A DNA stretch of 64,000 nucleotides from Ophiocordyceps camponoti-saundersi (nom. inval.) (GCA_003339415.1 PDHQ01000013.1:234793-298792); one strand, 5' to 3'; shown: positions 52,500-62,590, numbered from the stretch's first letter. The notes: generated from the sequence alone by a model not told the origin. Numbers and translations are program-made.

Positions 52500-52944
52500 T
52501 TTCAGCCTCGAAATACAACTAGTCGGATTTGAAGTTAGGTCCTGATTTAGGATTAAAGCCTATATCATTGCCTCAACAATTACGCAGTCAATGAGGCCGT
52601 CGACGGCGGCGGCGATCCCGCGACAGAGCTCACTGGGGTGGCCGCCACCGCCTTCGCCGCCGCAGAAATACCCGTCGAGACTGTTAACGCCCGGGCCCGC
52701 GAGGCCGTCGATAGCGAGGGCGAGGCCGCAACAACGGTGGGGGCCGCCGCCATCGTCTCCGCCTAAGACACCTCTGCCTCCTATACCAACAAAGGAGAAA
52801 TCGGAAACCACATCGCAATTATTATTTTCTCGCCGCTAAGGCTAGTGGTTTGATAAGCTGGACCTATGCCAAAGAGCCCTCGGCTCAGACTATGCCGGGG
52901 CTGCTCCCTTGAGAACTTCACTCATTAACGCCTGTCGAGGTGTG
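52500..52944. other. Unassigned segment with a GC-rich Ala/Val block
   Basis: 52580-52770 is GC-rich and codes in one frame for an Ala/Glu/Val-rich peptide (TELTGVAATAFAAAEIPVET). No domain recognised. Confidence 0.4.
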
Positions 52945-53530
52945 CCGGAACTTGAATTTGCTCTCTTCCGACCCGCAAAAGACATCGAAACGCTCTCCTC
53001 TTACACACCTATGACCCCTGATTCCCTTGTTCTTATAGGGAATTCGGCCTTTGTGATAGCCCAAGCTTTGATTGATAAGCCTCATCGGGATTACCTACCG
53101 GAGCCCCCTCTCACATATAAAGGGGCTTGCGGCAGGCCTGATAAGAAACAATGGCTTGAGGCAATGCACACAGAGCTGAGACGGATAGAGGATCATGAAG
53201 TGGCCGAAGAGATCTCGACAACTGCTGTGCCTCAAGGGCAGCGGTTGATCAACCTCAAATGGGTCTTTATCCACAAATTCGACTCACAAGGCTTTCTTGA
53301 CAAGCATAAGGCTCGAGTCGTTGTGTGTGGAAATGAACAGCCCCCCCAATGAGTTGTCCGTGTACGCCTGCACGTTGGCGGCACGCACCTTCAGGCTCTT
53401 GATGGCCCTCACAGCGTATTTTGACCTGGAAGCAAGGCAATACGATTTTGTGAACGCCTTCTGCAACAGTGACCTCGATGAGGAGGTCTACTGTAAGCTC
53501 CCCCCTGGCTTCAACAACTCGTTGGAAACA
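52945..53530 (+). pseudogene. Copia family A reverse-transcriptase fragment (5' part)
   Basis: Reads KKQWLEAMHTELRRIEDHEV, VPQGQRLINLKWVFIHKFDS, KARVVVCGNEQPP, then (after a frameshift in the CCCCCCC run at 53341) ELSVYACTLAARTFRLLMAL, FDLEARQYDFVNAFCNSDLD. These are the finger and palm segments of a copia RT. Collinear with 15780-16340 of the RIPped element but barely mutated. It stops abruptly at GFNNS. Confidence 0.88.
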
Positions 53531-53599
53531 GCACTCACTCGACAGTCTCCTAACTCCCAGTATGTTTAATAACCACCTCCGGATTCGACAGCATTCACC

Positions 53600-54000
53600 G
53601 AACTACCTCTGGGGAAATTCCCTAACACCCGTGTAAGTGCAGATATTATCACTCGTTTCACTAAAGTCTAGGACAAAACCACTCTCTATACCGAAGAGCT
53701 ATATAACCTTCTCGATAATAAGGTCCGCATTTTTATAAATATATGTTATACCTTAGACATTCCCCCTTCCTATTTCCACGCGATTTTTCTAAGAATTCTC
53801 TTAGGTCGAGCACGACGATATTATCTCGACCATATCACATAGACTTTAATATTTCGTGAAATGTACTTACAAATGAAGCAACACTTTGATACCGATGTTA
53901 ATCACTCTCACTATTACACGGACTGGACGTCAACAACATATCAGGCTATTCGAAGTTCTTACCCGGAAAGCAAACCACGAAGGCCAACCAACACTGATAA
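53600..54000 (+). pseudogene. Copia family B gag fragment
   Basis: Reads FPNTRVSADIITRFTKV, then NLLDNKVRIFINICYTLDIP, YYLDHIT and EMYLQMKQHFDT with stops between. The left part matches 56400-56500 and the right part matches 57001-57230, so those two later fragments were once contiguous, as here. It separates the two halves of the family A RT. Confidence 0.65.
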
Positions 54001-54029
54001 GGTACTGTGAGGGATTCGGGCTGCGCCTG

Positions 54030-54285
54030 AATGACTGAGTCATGGTGGGAGCGCCGCGCGCGGACTGCCTACCCCTATTAGGCGTCACGACCCCTTTTCG
54101 ATGGCTCCTCACACTTGTTGTAAACAATAGAGTCACCTCCCTGCAGACGTCACGGGGGTCGAGCCCTTACATACAACAAGTGTCAACACGATGGACAACC
54201 CCAACACGCAAGAGGCTATCATCGCCCAGTTACAGCAACAGCAGGCGACAATTTCCGAGTTGCAGGAAGTGCTGCGAGCGCCCTG
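54030..54285 (+). pseudogene. Leader and gag N-terminus, probably gypsy
   Basis: Non-coding leader sequence, then an ATG at 54191 starting MDNPNTQEAIIAQLQQQQAT and ISELQEVLRA, a Gln-rich helix like the start of a gypsy gag. It ends where the family A RT resumes. Confidence 0.5.
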
Positions 54286-54289
54286 GGTT

Positions 54290-54580
54290 CAGGGAACCAG
54301 GGATGGCTCAGAAGCTGAAGAAGGCCTTGTACGGCCTACGACGATCGCGTCTTTTGTGGTACAAATTACTCACAGCCTGGCTCAATGACCAGGGGTACAG
54401 GTCCGTCTCTGAAGACCCCCGTGTGATGACGAACGGTAAGGTCATTATGTTTTTCTATGTTAATAACCTTGTTACTTTGTTCCGGAAAGACATGAAAGAG
54501 GAACATGCCAAATTCAAGGAGGCTATCGCGAAGGCCTTCCAGATAAAGGACCTTGGAGACCTCCGTACGAAAAGTCACGC
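54290..54580 (+). pseudogene. Copia family A reverse-transcriptase fragment (palm part)
   Basis: Reads KLKKALYGLRRSRLLWYKLL, FFYVNNLVTLFRKDMKEEHA and KFKEAIAKAFQIKDLGDL. It continues the domain broken at 53530 after a 0.75-kb interruption. The catalytic box is Y-V-N-N where the RIPped copy still has Y-I-D-N, so the metal-binding Asp is lost (a G-to-A change). Confidence 0.85.
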
Positions 54581-54830
54581 CTTGTCGTACAAAGATACGG
54601 AGACGAAGAAAAGGAAACTATCCTCACCCAGTCACCCACTATCCTACGCATGAGCCAACGACTTATCCTTGCCCTCGGCCCATCTCTTATTAAGTCATAC
54701 GACATGCAGTGCGAGCTCCGGGATATCACACAAGCGTATACCCAGTCACAAGATACACTCACTCGTACGATATACGCCTATCTCATCATCATGAAGCTGA
54801 GAATCAGCTTTGCTATCAATACAGGACCTT
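54567..54830 (+). pseudogene. Copia family B reverse-transcriptase fragment
   Basis: Reads KSRLVVQRYGDEEKETILTQ, SPTILRMSQRLILALGPSLI and CELRDITQAYTQSQDTLTRT, the start of a different copia RT. It is fused directly to the end of the family A palm fragment. Confidence 0.75.
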
Positions 54831-54849
54831 GGGAGTGAACCTCGCAATC

Positions 54850-55425
54850 TACACTTATCAAGCTTCGGAAGGAACGCTCACGAATCCCTCGTCAGGGATC
54901 GTGGCCACAGCGCCCCTGGGCCGTTATCTCCTTTAACCTCTTCCACATAGCCCAGGGGTATAACGACTCAGGATATTGAGCCCTCTTCACCTGTCGGCTC
55001 ACAGGGGAGAGGAAGGGATACGATATCCCTCAAAAGACCGACTTGCCGTCAACTTGGGTCAAGTTCACGGCTCTGATTGATGGAGCCTACGACCTTCAGG
55101 TCTCGGTCATCCTGACGGACAATGAGAAGGCTCTCTTCACCGAGGCCTTCAGAGAAGACATGGCTTTTGAAGGGATCGAGATATGGGATGCCTCCCCTGT
55201 CCACCCACGAAGAATTCGAAGAAAAGAAGAATTTACTTAATATCAAGAAGTTAAATCAGCATATTGAAAACTTTGGGCTTTTTAATTTAACCTTCGACAT
55301 TTGGACCTCAAACGCTCAAGCAACTTATATCGGTATTATTTTAACGTATATCTCTTCGGATTTTACCTCTCCTGCCAAAACTGGCACGCGGAGAGATTAG
55401 GGAGAATCGTCACACATACGGCAAG
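54850..55425 (+). pseudogene. Copia family A integrase fragment, split by hAT sequence
   Basis: 54850-55206 matches the integrase front and core (ALFTCRLTGERKGYDIPQKT, SVILTDNEKALFTEAFREDM). The match resumes at about 55370-55425 (GGAGAGATTAGGGAGAATCG, the NGHAER-SGG region). The 160 bp between them are hAT-derived. Confidence 0.8.
55207..55369 (+). pseudogene. hAT transposase fragment (core region)
   Basis: Reads KKLNQHIENFGLFNLTFDIW followed by TSNAQATYIGIILTYIS. The L-T-x-D-x-W-T-S-x-A motif is typical of hAT transposases. More AT-rich than its surroundings. Confidence 0.72.
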
Positions 55426-55834
55426 TAACTCTCTTTGATCTGAACGTCGCTATCTCTCCTCTTTGGTGTACTTTGCAAGACTTCCCCCATACATGGATTT
55501 CCTCGACAGCATGGGGTACGCCCCGAAGACATCTTCTCACCACCCAGAAGAAACCGAACCGACTCTGCTACGAGTTCCAGACGACGACGTCACTCTTCAA
55601 CTTCGGCTTCCAGCCAGGATAAAGACGTCAAACTCTCAAACATCGTTAAACTGGAAAAACGCCCAACAACTCGGAAGCACCAGGATTAGCTGGAGGATCT
55701 GGAGGATTCCTTCCTCGCGGCACCCAAAAGATACCGCAAGGATAAGAATAAGATCCCGAAAGCACTTTATAATAACCAACCAACAAAGGTATAGTTTCTA
55801 CGCGGCTTGGTAAGGATGCCCGAGTAACCCTCTT
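55426..55834 (+). other. Transposon-like segment, family uncertain
   Basis: Encodes MDFLDSMGYAPKTSSHHPEE and, in another frame, KRPTTRKHQD and APKRYRKDKNKIPKALYNNQ. A stretch around 55448-55480 resembles 63115-63150. It could be gypsy gag or a hAT end; not assigned. Confidence 0.35.
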
Positions 55835-56060
55835 ACTTACTGGAAAATAAATAGATTTCGCTTTCCTACTTCAACTATCTTAGCTCGGAAAATTTTAGCG
55901 ATTGCGGCAACTTCTGCATCTTTCGAAGCAATTTTTCCACGGCAATTCAGGGGTACAGAGTTGTCAATTCGACCTCGAACCGATCGAAAGTGCCGTCAGA
56001 TTTCTGTCTGCACTTACATGGTAGCAATTCCTCTTTGCTTTAAAAAGCCATAAAAAATCT
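55835..56060 (+). pseudogene. hAT transposase C-terminal dimerisation fragment
   Basis: Reads YWKINRFRFPTSTILARKIL then AIAATSASFEAIF, the conserved WW-x-x-N-x-x-x-FP-x-L-x-x-x-AR-x-x-L-A-I-x-ATSA-x-SE block of hAT enzymes. A downstream tail (IESAV-x-x-LSALT) recurs at 61765-61815. Confidence 0.78.
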
Positions 56061-56109
56061 AGAAAAAATCCAAAAAATACCCTTGGACAGACAAGCTATT
56101 CTATAGCTA

Positions 56110-56395
56110 AGAAATATGTCTTCCAAACAGTTCGCTACGATTTTTCTAAGCTTCAGGGCTCAAAGAATTATCCTGCTTGGGCTCTCCGTATGGAATCTGC
56201 CCTCGTACGCGAGAAATTACAACTTACTATTCAGCAAGAAGGGAACGTGAAGACCGAAGACGCTCTGGCCCTTATAAGGCTATTCGTAGAAGACGGTCCC
56301 CTTACGCCAATACGACATCATGGCGATCAGGGAGTCGTACGAACGGAAGGAGATTTGGTAAGGACAACCCAGCGGACGCATGCACAAAGGACGGG
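56110..56395 (+). pseudogene. Copia family B gag N-terminal fragment
   Basis: Reads YDFSKLQGSKNYPAWALRME then SALVREKLQLTIQQ, the L-x-G-x-x-NY-x-x-WA-x-R-M start of a copia gag. The same motif is at 61361-61440. Confidence 0.7.
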
Positions 56396-56555
56396 CCCAA
56401 CTAAGTTCCCTAATACCCATGTTAGCGCAGACATCATCATTCGCTTTACAAAGGTTTGGGACAACAAGTCCACTTTGTACACGGGAGAGCCTTATAGTCA
56501 ATCAGGCGTTTCTGCCACCAGTGTCAGTCGCACGACACCAAACCCCGGCGGTTTA
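56396..56555 (+). pseudogene. Copia family B gag mid fragment
   Basis: Reads KFPNTHVSADIIIRFTKVWD then NKSTLYTGEPYS, matching the left part of 53600-54000. It breaks off before NLLDN. Confidence 0.65.
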
Positions 56556-57000
56556 AGTTCTCAATAAAGGACGATTGCGACTTCAATCACTCGCTTATTA
56601 TCGATATCTTCTACATTAGCGGTAGGCCGGTCCTACACGCTATCGACGAGGCCACTTCTTTCCAAGCTGCGGCATTCGTACGAAGCATGTCGGCCGTAGA
56701 CGCCTGGAACGCCCTATGCAAGTGCTGGATCTACACCTACCAGGGTCCCCCCGATATTATCTCACACGACGCCGGCACTAACTTTTCTTCCGTTGAATTT
56801 CGTACGAACGCCAAATTGCTCGGAACCTCCTGCAAGGAAGTGCCTGTTAAGGCACACTGGGCAATCGGCAAAGTTGAACGTGCCCACGCCCCTCTGCGAA
56901 GGGCGTACGACATTCTACGGAAAGAGATCAGCTCCAAAACTGACGACGCCACAATCCTTCAAATGGCTGTAAAGGCCGTGAACGACACAGCCGGCCCTGA
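56556..57000 (+). pseudogene. Copia-like integrase core fragment (family B)
   Basis: Reads FKFSIKDDCDFNHSLIIDIF, HAIDEATSFQAAAFVRSMSA, PDIISHDAGTNFSSVEFRTN and IGKVERAHAPLRRAYDILRK. The D, D and E positions of an rve integrase are present, and the frame is open for about 145 codons apart from its ends. It is the best-preserved piece of the patchwork and is distinct from the family A integrase. Confidence 0.8.
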
Positions 57001-57230
57001 ATAACCTCCTAGACGATAGAGTGCGAATTCTAACAAACACCTGCTATACCCTGGAAATACACTCTTCTTGCTTTCATGCAATTTTTTCCCCAGATATCTG
57101 TGAGGACGAGCCAGGAGATATTACCTGGACCATGTCGCATGGACTCTGCCGTTTCGGGATTTGTACCTGCAGATGAACATTGAGAACCAGACGAGCCATA
57201 CCTTCAGTATCGGTGATCTCTGTCAAACCC
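57001..57230 (+). pseudogene. Copia family B gag mid fragment, second half
   Basis: Reads NLLDDRVRILTNTCYTLEIH-like sequence, a YYLDHVAWTL-type block and DLYLQMNIENQTSHTFSIG. It matches the right part of 53600-54000. It is joined directly behind the integrase although gag normally lies far upstream of it. Confidence 0.65.
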
Positions 57231-58019
57231 CGTGCGCGCACCACGAAGGCCAACCAACTCTGATCAGTGCTCCAAACGGCCTTTTCTCAGGTGGTCATAC
57301 CTGTCTTCATTCTCCGGACACACACGGGATCCGCCTCCTTTTTGTGCAATTAACCTCAATAACGATGCAGTTCCCCCTTGGGGAGTCCAGTTTGGCCCTT
57401 ATATCCGTTCATGTCTTTATTGTTCCTTCCACTGTGCTATCGGCCGAGTCCGATAGTTATGAGCCCGGACTGGGGATGCTCTGGCAAAATAACCGTTGTC
57501 TTTAACAGATTCGGGATTGGGTGGCGAATACCCCAAAGCCTTAACAGCTCTTTGGAAGGATCAGGCAAAGGATGTGACACTACGTGGAAGGGTCAACGTT
57601 TCCGGTCGATGTGATATCAGATCACTCCAAAAAACACTTCCCTCCTGCACAATCTCGTTTTTAGACCCGCTGTTAGTGCACTGCGGGGATCGCTACCAAA
57701 ACTTTAACAACACCTGATTTTGGCTCCGGCCTCACCCTCTTCGACAATTGCGATGCCGTCTCAGGCCCTGATCGCAGCCCGCACGACCGGAGCATCGCCC
57801 GCGATGCTAGCCGCCACGGCCAACGACGCCGGGGTGGTCCCGGTCACGCCCCGCAAGACGAAGGCCATGAAGAGGACCTCTGAGGAGGGCAATCAAGGCC
57901 TATGGAAGGTCCTGCACGACAACGGTCTCGCGACCTCTATTCACGCCTCTGGCCTCGCGCCGGCCGTCGAACCTCCGGTCAATCATGCAACAGTCTGATC
58001 TGAACCGACGACAAGAAAG
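57231..58019. other. Unassigned segment with a GC-rich 92-codon frame
   Basis: 57231-57700 has no recognisable domain and may be leader/LTR material. 57720-57998 is GC-rich and open (SSTIAMPSQALIAARTTGAS, KRTSEEGNQGLWKVLHDNGL), possibly a transposon gag N-terminus. Not called a gene. Confidence 0.4.
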
Positions 58020-58335
58020 ATGGCTTTGTTTCAATGGCTTGAAGCTATGCACACAGAGCTCACAAGGATAGACGATCATGAGGTTGCTTATGAGATCTCG
58101 ACGGCTGCTGTGCCTCAGGGGCAGCGGCTGATCAACTTGAAGTGGGTATATGTGTACAAATTCGACGCTCAAGGCTTCCTGGAAAAACATAAGGCTAGGG
58201 TGGTTGTCTGTGGCAACGAGCAGCCCCCTGATGAGTTGTCTGTTTATGCATGCACCCTTGCAGCTAGGACCTTCAGGCTCTTGATAGCTATGACAGCCTA
58301 TTTTGACCTGGAGGCAAGGCAGTACGATTTCAAGG
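58020..58335 (+). pseudogene. Copia family A reverse-transcriptase fragment, second copy
   Basis: Reads QWLEAMHTELTRIDDHEVAY, GQRLINLKWVYVYKFDAQGF and RTFRLLIAMTAYFDLEARQY. It is a close relative of 53150-53450, differing at scattered sites, and breaks off at YDF. The frame is intact across the position where the other copy has a frameshift. Confidence 0.88.
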
Positions 58336-58337
58336 GA

Positions 58338-58560
58338 ACTTTTCACCGAGAGACGGCTCATGGAATCGCAAGTGTTTCGTGTGTGGCAAGATCGGTTGCT
58401 GGTCAACCAAACACACGGAAGACGAACGACGGGCTTCTCGACGTTCTTTCCTCGCCCACTGCGACTTCACAGGAAAACAGGTTGATTTCGAAGCCTATGT
58501 TGCTGATATCGAAGGACAAGAAAAACTGCCAGATGACGACGATAACGGTTGGGCACCCCC
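58338..58560 (+). pseudogene. Copia zinc-knuckle fragment (family B or relative)
   Basis: Reads CFVCGKIGCWSTKHTEDERR, a CCHC-like knuckle, then AYVADIEGQEKLPDDDDN, an acidic segment between gag and protease. Confidence 0.65.
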
Positions 58561-58834
58561 AACCTCTGAACCTACTGAAATACCCGTACCCTGTTGTCTA
58601 GGTCGATGTGTGCGCGTGTCTCTATCGTCTGTGTCAGGTTTCTCCGTCACGATGAGAACGGATTACGACACCAGCCTCCTATTCGGCTTGGGAAGGATGC
58701 CCAACCGACACTGATCGAGTCCGATCCAAACCGTTGTGTGCACCGACTCGTACTCGTTGTATGAATGTCTGGTCAAACTCGGCACAACCAGATAGAAGAG
58801 GCTGATGATTGACATCATGTCAATGAGGGAATCG

Positions 58835-59245
58835 AGAAGCTTGTGACCCTCCGAGCCCTTGTGTGGCCGGGGAATACAGCTGAACGAGAACTTGCCGAGG
58901 AAAAGCTTTGTGATCTCTTCTCAAGGGATCCCTTAAAGGGAGACATCAACGCCTGGGTCACACAACTCATCCAGGCTCAACGAATCTGCCTACGACTCAA
59001 CAGTGTAGGCTTCACTGACAAGGTCTGTGTGGAGAGCTTCATCCACGCCGTGAGGGACCGTTATCCCTCCTTTGCACAGACTATTTATCACGATCTGGAA
59101 TAGTTCCGCAGGGAAGACCGAGGGAAGGTCCCCAAATTCATCGAGGTCCTACAGGAGTTCAGGAGGGCTAATTACAGGGCCCCAAAGGCTGATCGAGTCA
59201 GGAAGGAAGCCGCCTTTGCCGTTTAACAGGGAAGCTCAACCCCTG
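58835..59245 (+). pseudogene. Copia family A gag fragment
   Basis: Reads TLRALVWPGNTAERELAEEK, GDINAWVTQLIQAQRICLRL, GFTDKVCVESFIHAVRDRYP, then a stop after YHDLE and continued homology (KFIEVLQEFRRANYRAPKAD). Collinear with 13360-13760 of the RIPped element. Confidence 0.82.
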
Positions 59246-59284
59246 ATTTTTCACCCTTTTCAACGATAACGCAACAACAACCAC

Positions 59285-59640
59285 AATGGCCGATTTTTCG
59301 ACCGCTGTGAAGCCGGCCTTCGTTCTGAAGAGCTCTTTGACCATGGAGTCCGTCAAAGACACCCCAAACTTCATCCACCAGTTGAAAGGCAAAGTCGATT
59401 AGACCCCTTGGCTGAATGATATCGAGTTCCTTGCCTCGAATTCAGACGTATGGCAATATTGTGACCCTGAATCGGCGGTCGTTTTTATACCAGTCGATAC
59501 TCTTGAAGAGGGTGCAACAACCGCACAGATTCAGGTCTGGACTAACAAGAAGGCAGAAGAAAGGACCATCCGCAAAAGGAATTGCATATGTCAACAATGC
59601 AATTGCTTCTTCCATTTCCGAGACTTTCAGCATCTATCTC
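59285..59640 (+). pseudogene. Copia-like gag fragment, possibly a further family (D)
   Basis: Reads from an ATG (MADFSTAVKPAFVLKSSLTM) through FIHQLKGKVD, a TAG stop where TGG or CAG would be expected, then WLNDIEFLASNSDVWQYCDP and IQVWTNKKAEERTI. It resembles gag starts of other fungal copia elements; its relation to family B is not determined. Confidence 0.6.
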
Positions 59641-59844
59641 TCTGGGCAAGTGACCCCATAAACTGGTTCCAGGACACAATCAACACCGCTCAGGGCTACA
59701 GAGTCTGGTCCTTGGTGCTATGATCGAGGTCAAAAGAAAAGGTGGACGAGGAGATAACCAGCGCAACGACGATGGACGAGATTAAGAAGGAAATGACAGA
59801 AAACGTCGGAACTCTGAGGATCATTACCAACGTTCGAAAGAGAA

Positions 59845-60275
59845 GACTTGTCTCATTTGATCTGTTCCACATGGGAGTGGGCTACAATGGATCCAATTAT
59901 CTAGCCCTCTTCACCTGCCGCCTCACGGGGGAGAGGAAGGGCTATGATATTCCTCACAAGACGGATTTACCGTCCACATGGGTCAAGTTCATGGCCCAAA
60001 TAGCCCGCGCCTATGATCTCAAGATCTCGATCATTTTGACGGATCACGAGAAGGCCCTCTTCACCGAGGCCTTCAGGGATGACATGGCGTTTGAGGGCAT
60101 CGACATCCAATTCGCCTCTCCGGCACACCCTCACCAGAACGGTCATGCCGAGAGATCAGGGGGTATCGTGACACACACGACCACATACCTCCTCACACAA
60201 TCAGGCTTCCCGCACAACATGTGGCCTACGGCTGTGCATACGGCAATCTACCTTCTCAACCGGACGCCTCAAGCC
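59845..60275 (+). pseudogene. Copia family A integrase fragment, second copy
   Basis: Reads FTCRLTGERKGYDIPHKTDL, SIILTDHEKALFTEAFRDDM, ASPAHPHQNGHAERSGGIVT and MWPTAVHTAIYLLNRTP without interruption. The catalytic D (ILTD) and E (HAER) are intact. This is the uninterrupted counterpart of the hAT-split copy at 54850. Confidence 0.88.
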
Positions 60276-60769
60276 TTATGTGAAGGCTCCGGACATCAGC
60301 GAGACAAATGCTACGCCCTCCGCAACGATGCCCCGGAGTGGTGGCATAATACCCGTGCTTCAAAGACCGCCGAAGAAAACGCTGAGAAGGAAGGATCGAA
60401 TTTGAAGGAAATCAGGGGCAGTGCAATCAAGTCTGATTCCTCCTATTCCTCCCCGTATCTTTCCCATGAGAAAGGACGCGCTCCTGCTACCTTCTTTGCT
60501 AGGAACTCTACCTATGCCGCGTTTTCTATAGCGGAATACCCATAATGCCATTCTACAATCCTCGATTTAAAGGATTTAGTGCTACTATCGAGGGAACACA
60601 GAGCTCGAGGCATCATACGGGATCTGGTCCTTTATACACCCGGATTTGGAAGAATAACTCAACAAGCCGGAACGACCCAAGATCCCGACGTTGAGGTTAT
60701 GAGCCCGGGTTCAGCCAACTGACCTGGGATACCTTCACACTTCAAACCTCTTTTTCACACCCTTCCCCT
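60276..60769. other. Unassigned segment inside the patchwork
   Basis: An open frame continues from the integrase into Lys/Glu/Ser-rich sequence, but no domain is recognised and the match to family A ends. Confidence 0.4.
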
Positions 60770-60865
60770 CGCTGAGGAGATCTCTACGGCTGCTGTTCCT
60801 CAGAGGCAACGATTGATCAACCTCAAATGGGTCTTCGTACACAAATTCGACTCTCAAGGCTTCAC
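60770..60865 (+). pseudogene. Copia family A reverse-transcriptase fragment, third copy
   Basis: Only about 95 bp: EEISTAAVPQRQRLINLKWV then FVHKFDSQGF. It is joined directly to gag sequence, which lies more than 2 kb upstream in the intact order. Confidence 0.8.
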
Positions 60866-60879
60866 AAAGCCGGCTAGGC

Positions 60880-61252
60880 CGGAAATCCCTTTTGCAACTC
60901 AGGAGGCCGAACAAGGAGCGAGACCCCTGACCCTGAGACCCTCCAACTGCTAAGGGAGGAATACAAAGCCTTCACCCTTCCCAATTTCCAGGAGGATCTG
61001 AAGGAATACCATCGAATGAAGAAGGCCCTGGAAGGCATGAATCCCTTCATCCGCGCCGGACTCTGCGGAGCCTATCAGTCCCTAATCCAAGGGGACTTCA
61101 CGCCGAGGGAGAAGCTCGTGACGCTGCGAGCCCTCGTGTGGCCCGGAGAGACTGCGGAAAGGGAGCTGGCCGAGGATAAGTTGCGGGATCTCTTCTCACG
61201 AGACCCCTCCAAGGGCGACATCAACGCTTGGGTCACACAATTGATCATCTTT
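60880..61252 (+). pseudogene. Copia family A gag fragment, second copy
   Basis: Reads LLREEYKAFTLPNFQEDLKE-like sequence, KKALEGMNPFIRAGLCGAYQ, GDFTPREKLVTLRALVWPGE, GDINAWVTQLI. It extends further 5' than the copy at 58835 and breaks off after WVTQLI. Confidence 0.82.
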
Positions 61253-61450
61253 TTACATTAAAAAAATACTTCTCTCGATTCCTCTTCTTTCGCGCTTTCA
61301 GCATATTAGACTCACTTCTTCAACAAAAATTCCCCTATCAAGAAATCATGGGAAACTCTGAGAAGTACCTCTTTGCTAAGCTTTCAGGCTCTGCCAACTA
61401 TACCCACTAGGCACTGCGTATGGACTCTCTTCTTATTAAGGAGAAGCTGC
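61253..61450 (+). pseudogene. Copia family B leader and gag start
   Basis: Leader sequence, then MGNSEKYLFAKLSGSANYTH, a TAG in place of the Trp codon, and ALRMDSLLIKEKLQ. Same motif as 56110. Confidence 0.65.
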
Positions 61451-61489
61451 AGGGGGCTCTGGGCTCTATACTCGGAGCTCACTGATGCC

Positions 61490-61680
61490 ATGATGAAGGG
61501 CGCATTCCTCAAAACTGGATTCGGGAATCCACAAGCCCCGGCGGCGCCCCCATTTTCTTCGTCTCTAAAAAGGATGGAGAACTTGGACTTTGCGTCAACT
61601 ACCGAGGAGTCAACAAGGTGACGATTAAGAATCGCTACCCTCTCCCCCTTATTTCGGAAACAATGTGTAACAAAGTCACA
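61490..61680 (+). pseudogene. Gypsy (chromovirus) reverse-transcriptase fragment
   Basis: One frame reads [20 protein letters not shown] then [20 protein letters not shown] and LPLISETM, the unmistakable start of a gypsy RT. It ends before the YxDD box. Confidence 0.88.
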
Positions 61681-62009
61681 AGACAACAACACTCAAAGGT
61701 ACAACCACACAGTCATGTGGTTATTATGAAGCATCGTCCATTCTTCCACTGTCCGACAAACAATTGCCCAATACGACCTCGAACGATCGAAAGTGCTGTC
61801 CAAATCCTGTCTGCACTTACATTATCACGACTCGATCCCGAAACCATTCGGAAGACACATCACATATATCCGGTCAGACCAGGGATATAAAAGTCCGACA
61901 CGGAAGACATGTTCTTAAACTACGTTATGTTCCCTGATGAGACTTATGCGTCTTCCACATCTCTCTTCTGGAGCCTTGGCAACTACGAAGCTCATAGAAT
62001 CACTCCAAC
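61681..62009. other. Mixed transposon-derived segment
   Basis: 61765-61815 repeats the hAT-tail sequence seen near 55965 (IESAV-x-x-LSALT). The rest is unassigned. Confidence 0.4.
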
Positions 62010-62590
62010 TCCCTCCCAATGCCGGACCCTGAGGAGTAACAGACCACGCGACCACACGAGCCATCGGGAAGCAAACCTCCCCCTTCACCGAGAGCGGACG
62101 CGCTAACGACAGACTGATCAACGCGTCGCAATACCTCAGTCAGTTCCCATTAAAAGTCCACCACATACCAGGTACTTCAAACGTGGTACCAGACGCGCTC
62201 TCTCGACTACCGTCAACCGCACCAGAGGAGAAAGACCTTAACATAGCAGGAGAGCTGGACGATATATAGCGAGACGACGCAGTGGGCGACATGATATTTC
62301 ACGCCGCGGAAACATTCATCTAACTAGACCTGGAGAAACGCATCAAAAACGCCTACCTAAGCGACAAAAGATGGCAGAAAATCGTGGATCAAACCGGGGA
62401 CAACCAGACACTCCCAGGACTCCCGTTCTTCTGGTCTAACGGATTGTTGTACCTCGACGAACACAATGGACGAAAGGACGACGGCGAATGGGAAGTACAA
62501 AGAGTCAAAGGCCAGAAGACGATAGACGGCAAAGTCCATTTCCTCGTTGAATGGAAAGGTTGGCCATCAGAGTATAACCAATAGGTTGAT
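62010..62590 (+). pseudogene. Gypsy chromovirus 3' fragment: RNase H end fused to chromodomain
   Basis: Reads RLINASQYLSQFPLKVHHIP and GTSNVVPDALSRLPST (the RNase H C-terminus and tether), then FFWSNGLLYLDEHNG. It passes directly into EWEVQRVKGQKTIDGKVHFL and VEWKGWPSEYNQ, a chromodomain with its aromatic cage residues (W, W/Y). The integrase that normally lies between is absent. Interrupted by stops. Confidence 0.85.

Noticed and set aside
57720..57998. A host gene inside the patchwork
   Set aside because: GC-rich and open, but surrounded by transposon debris, without a domain or promoter context; left unassigned.
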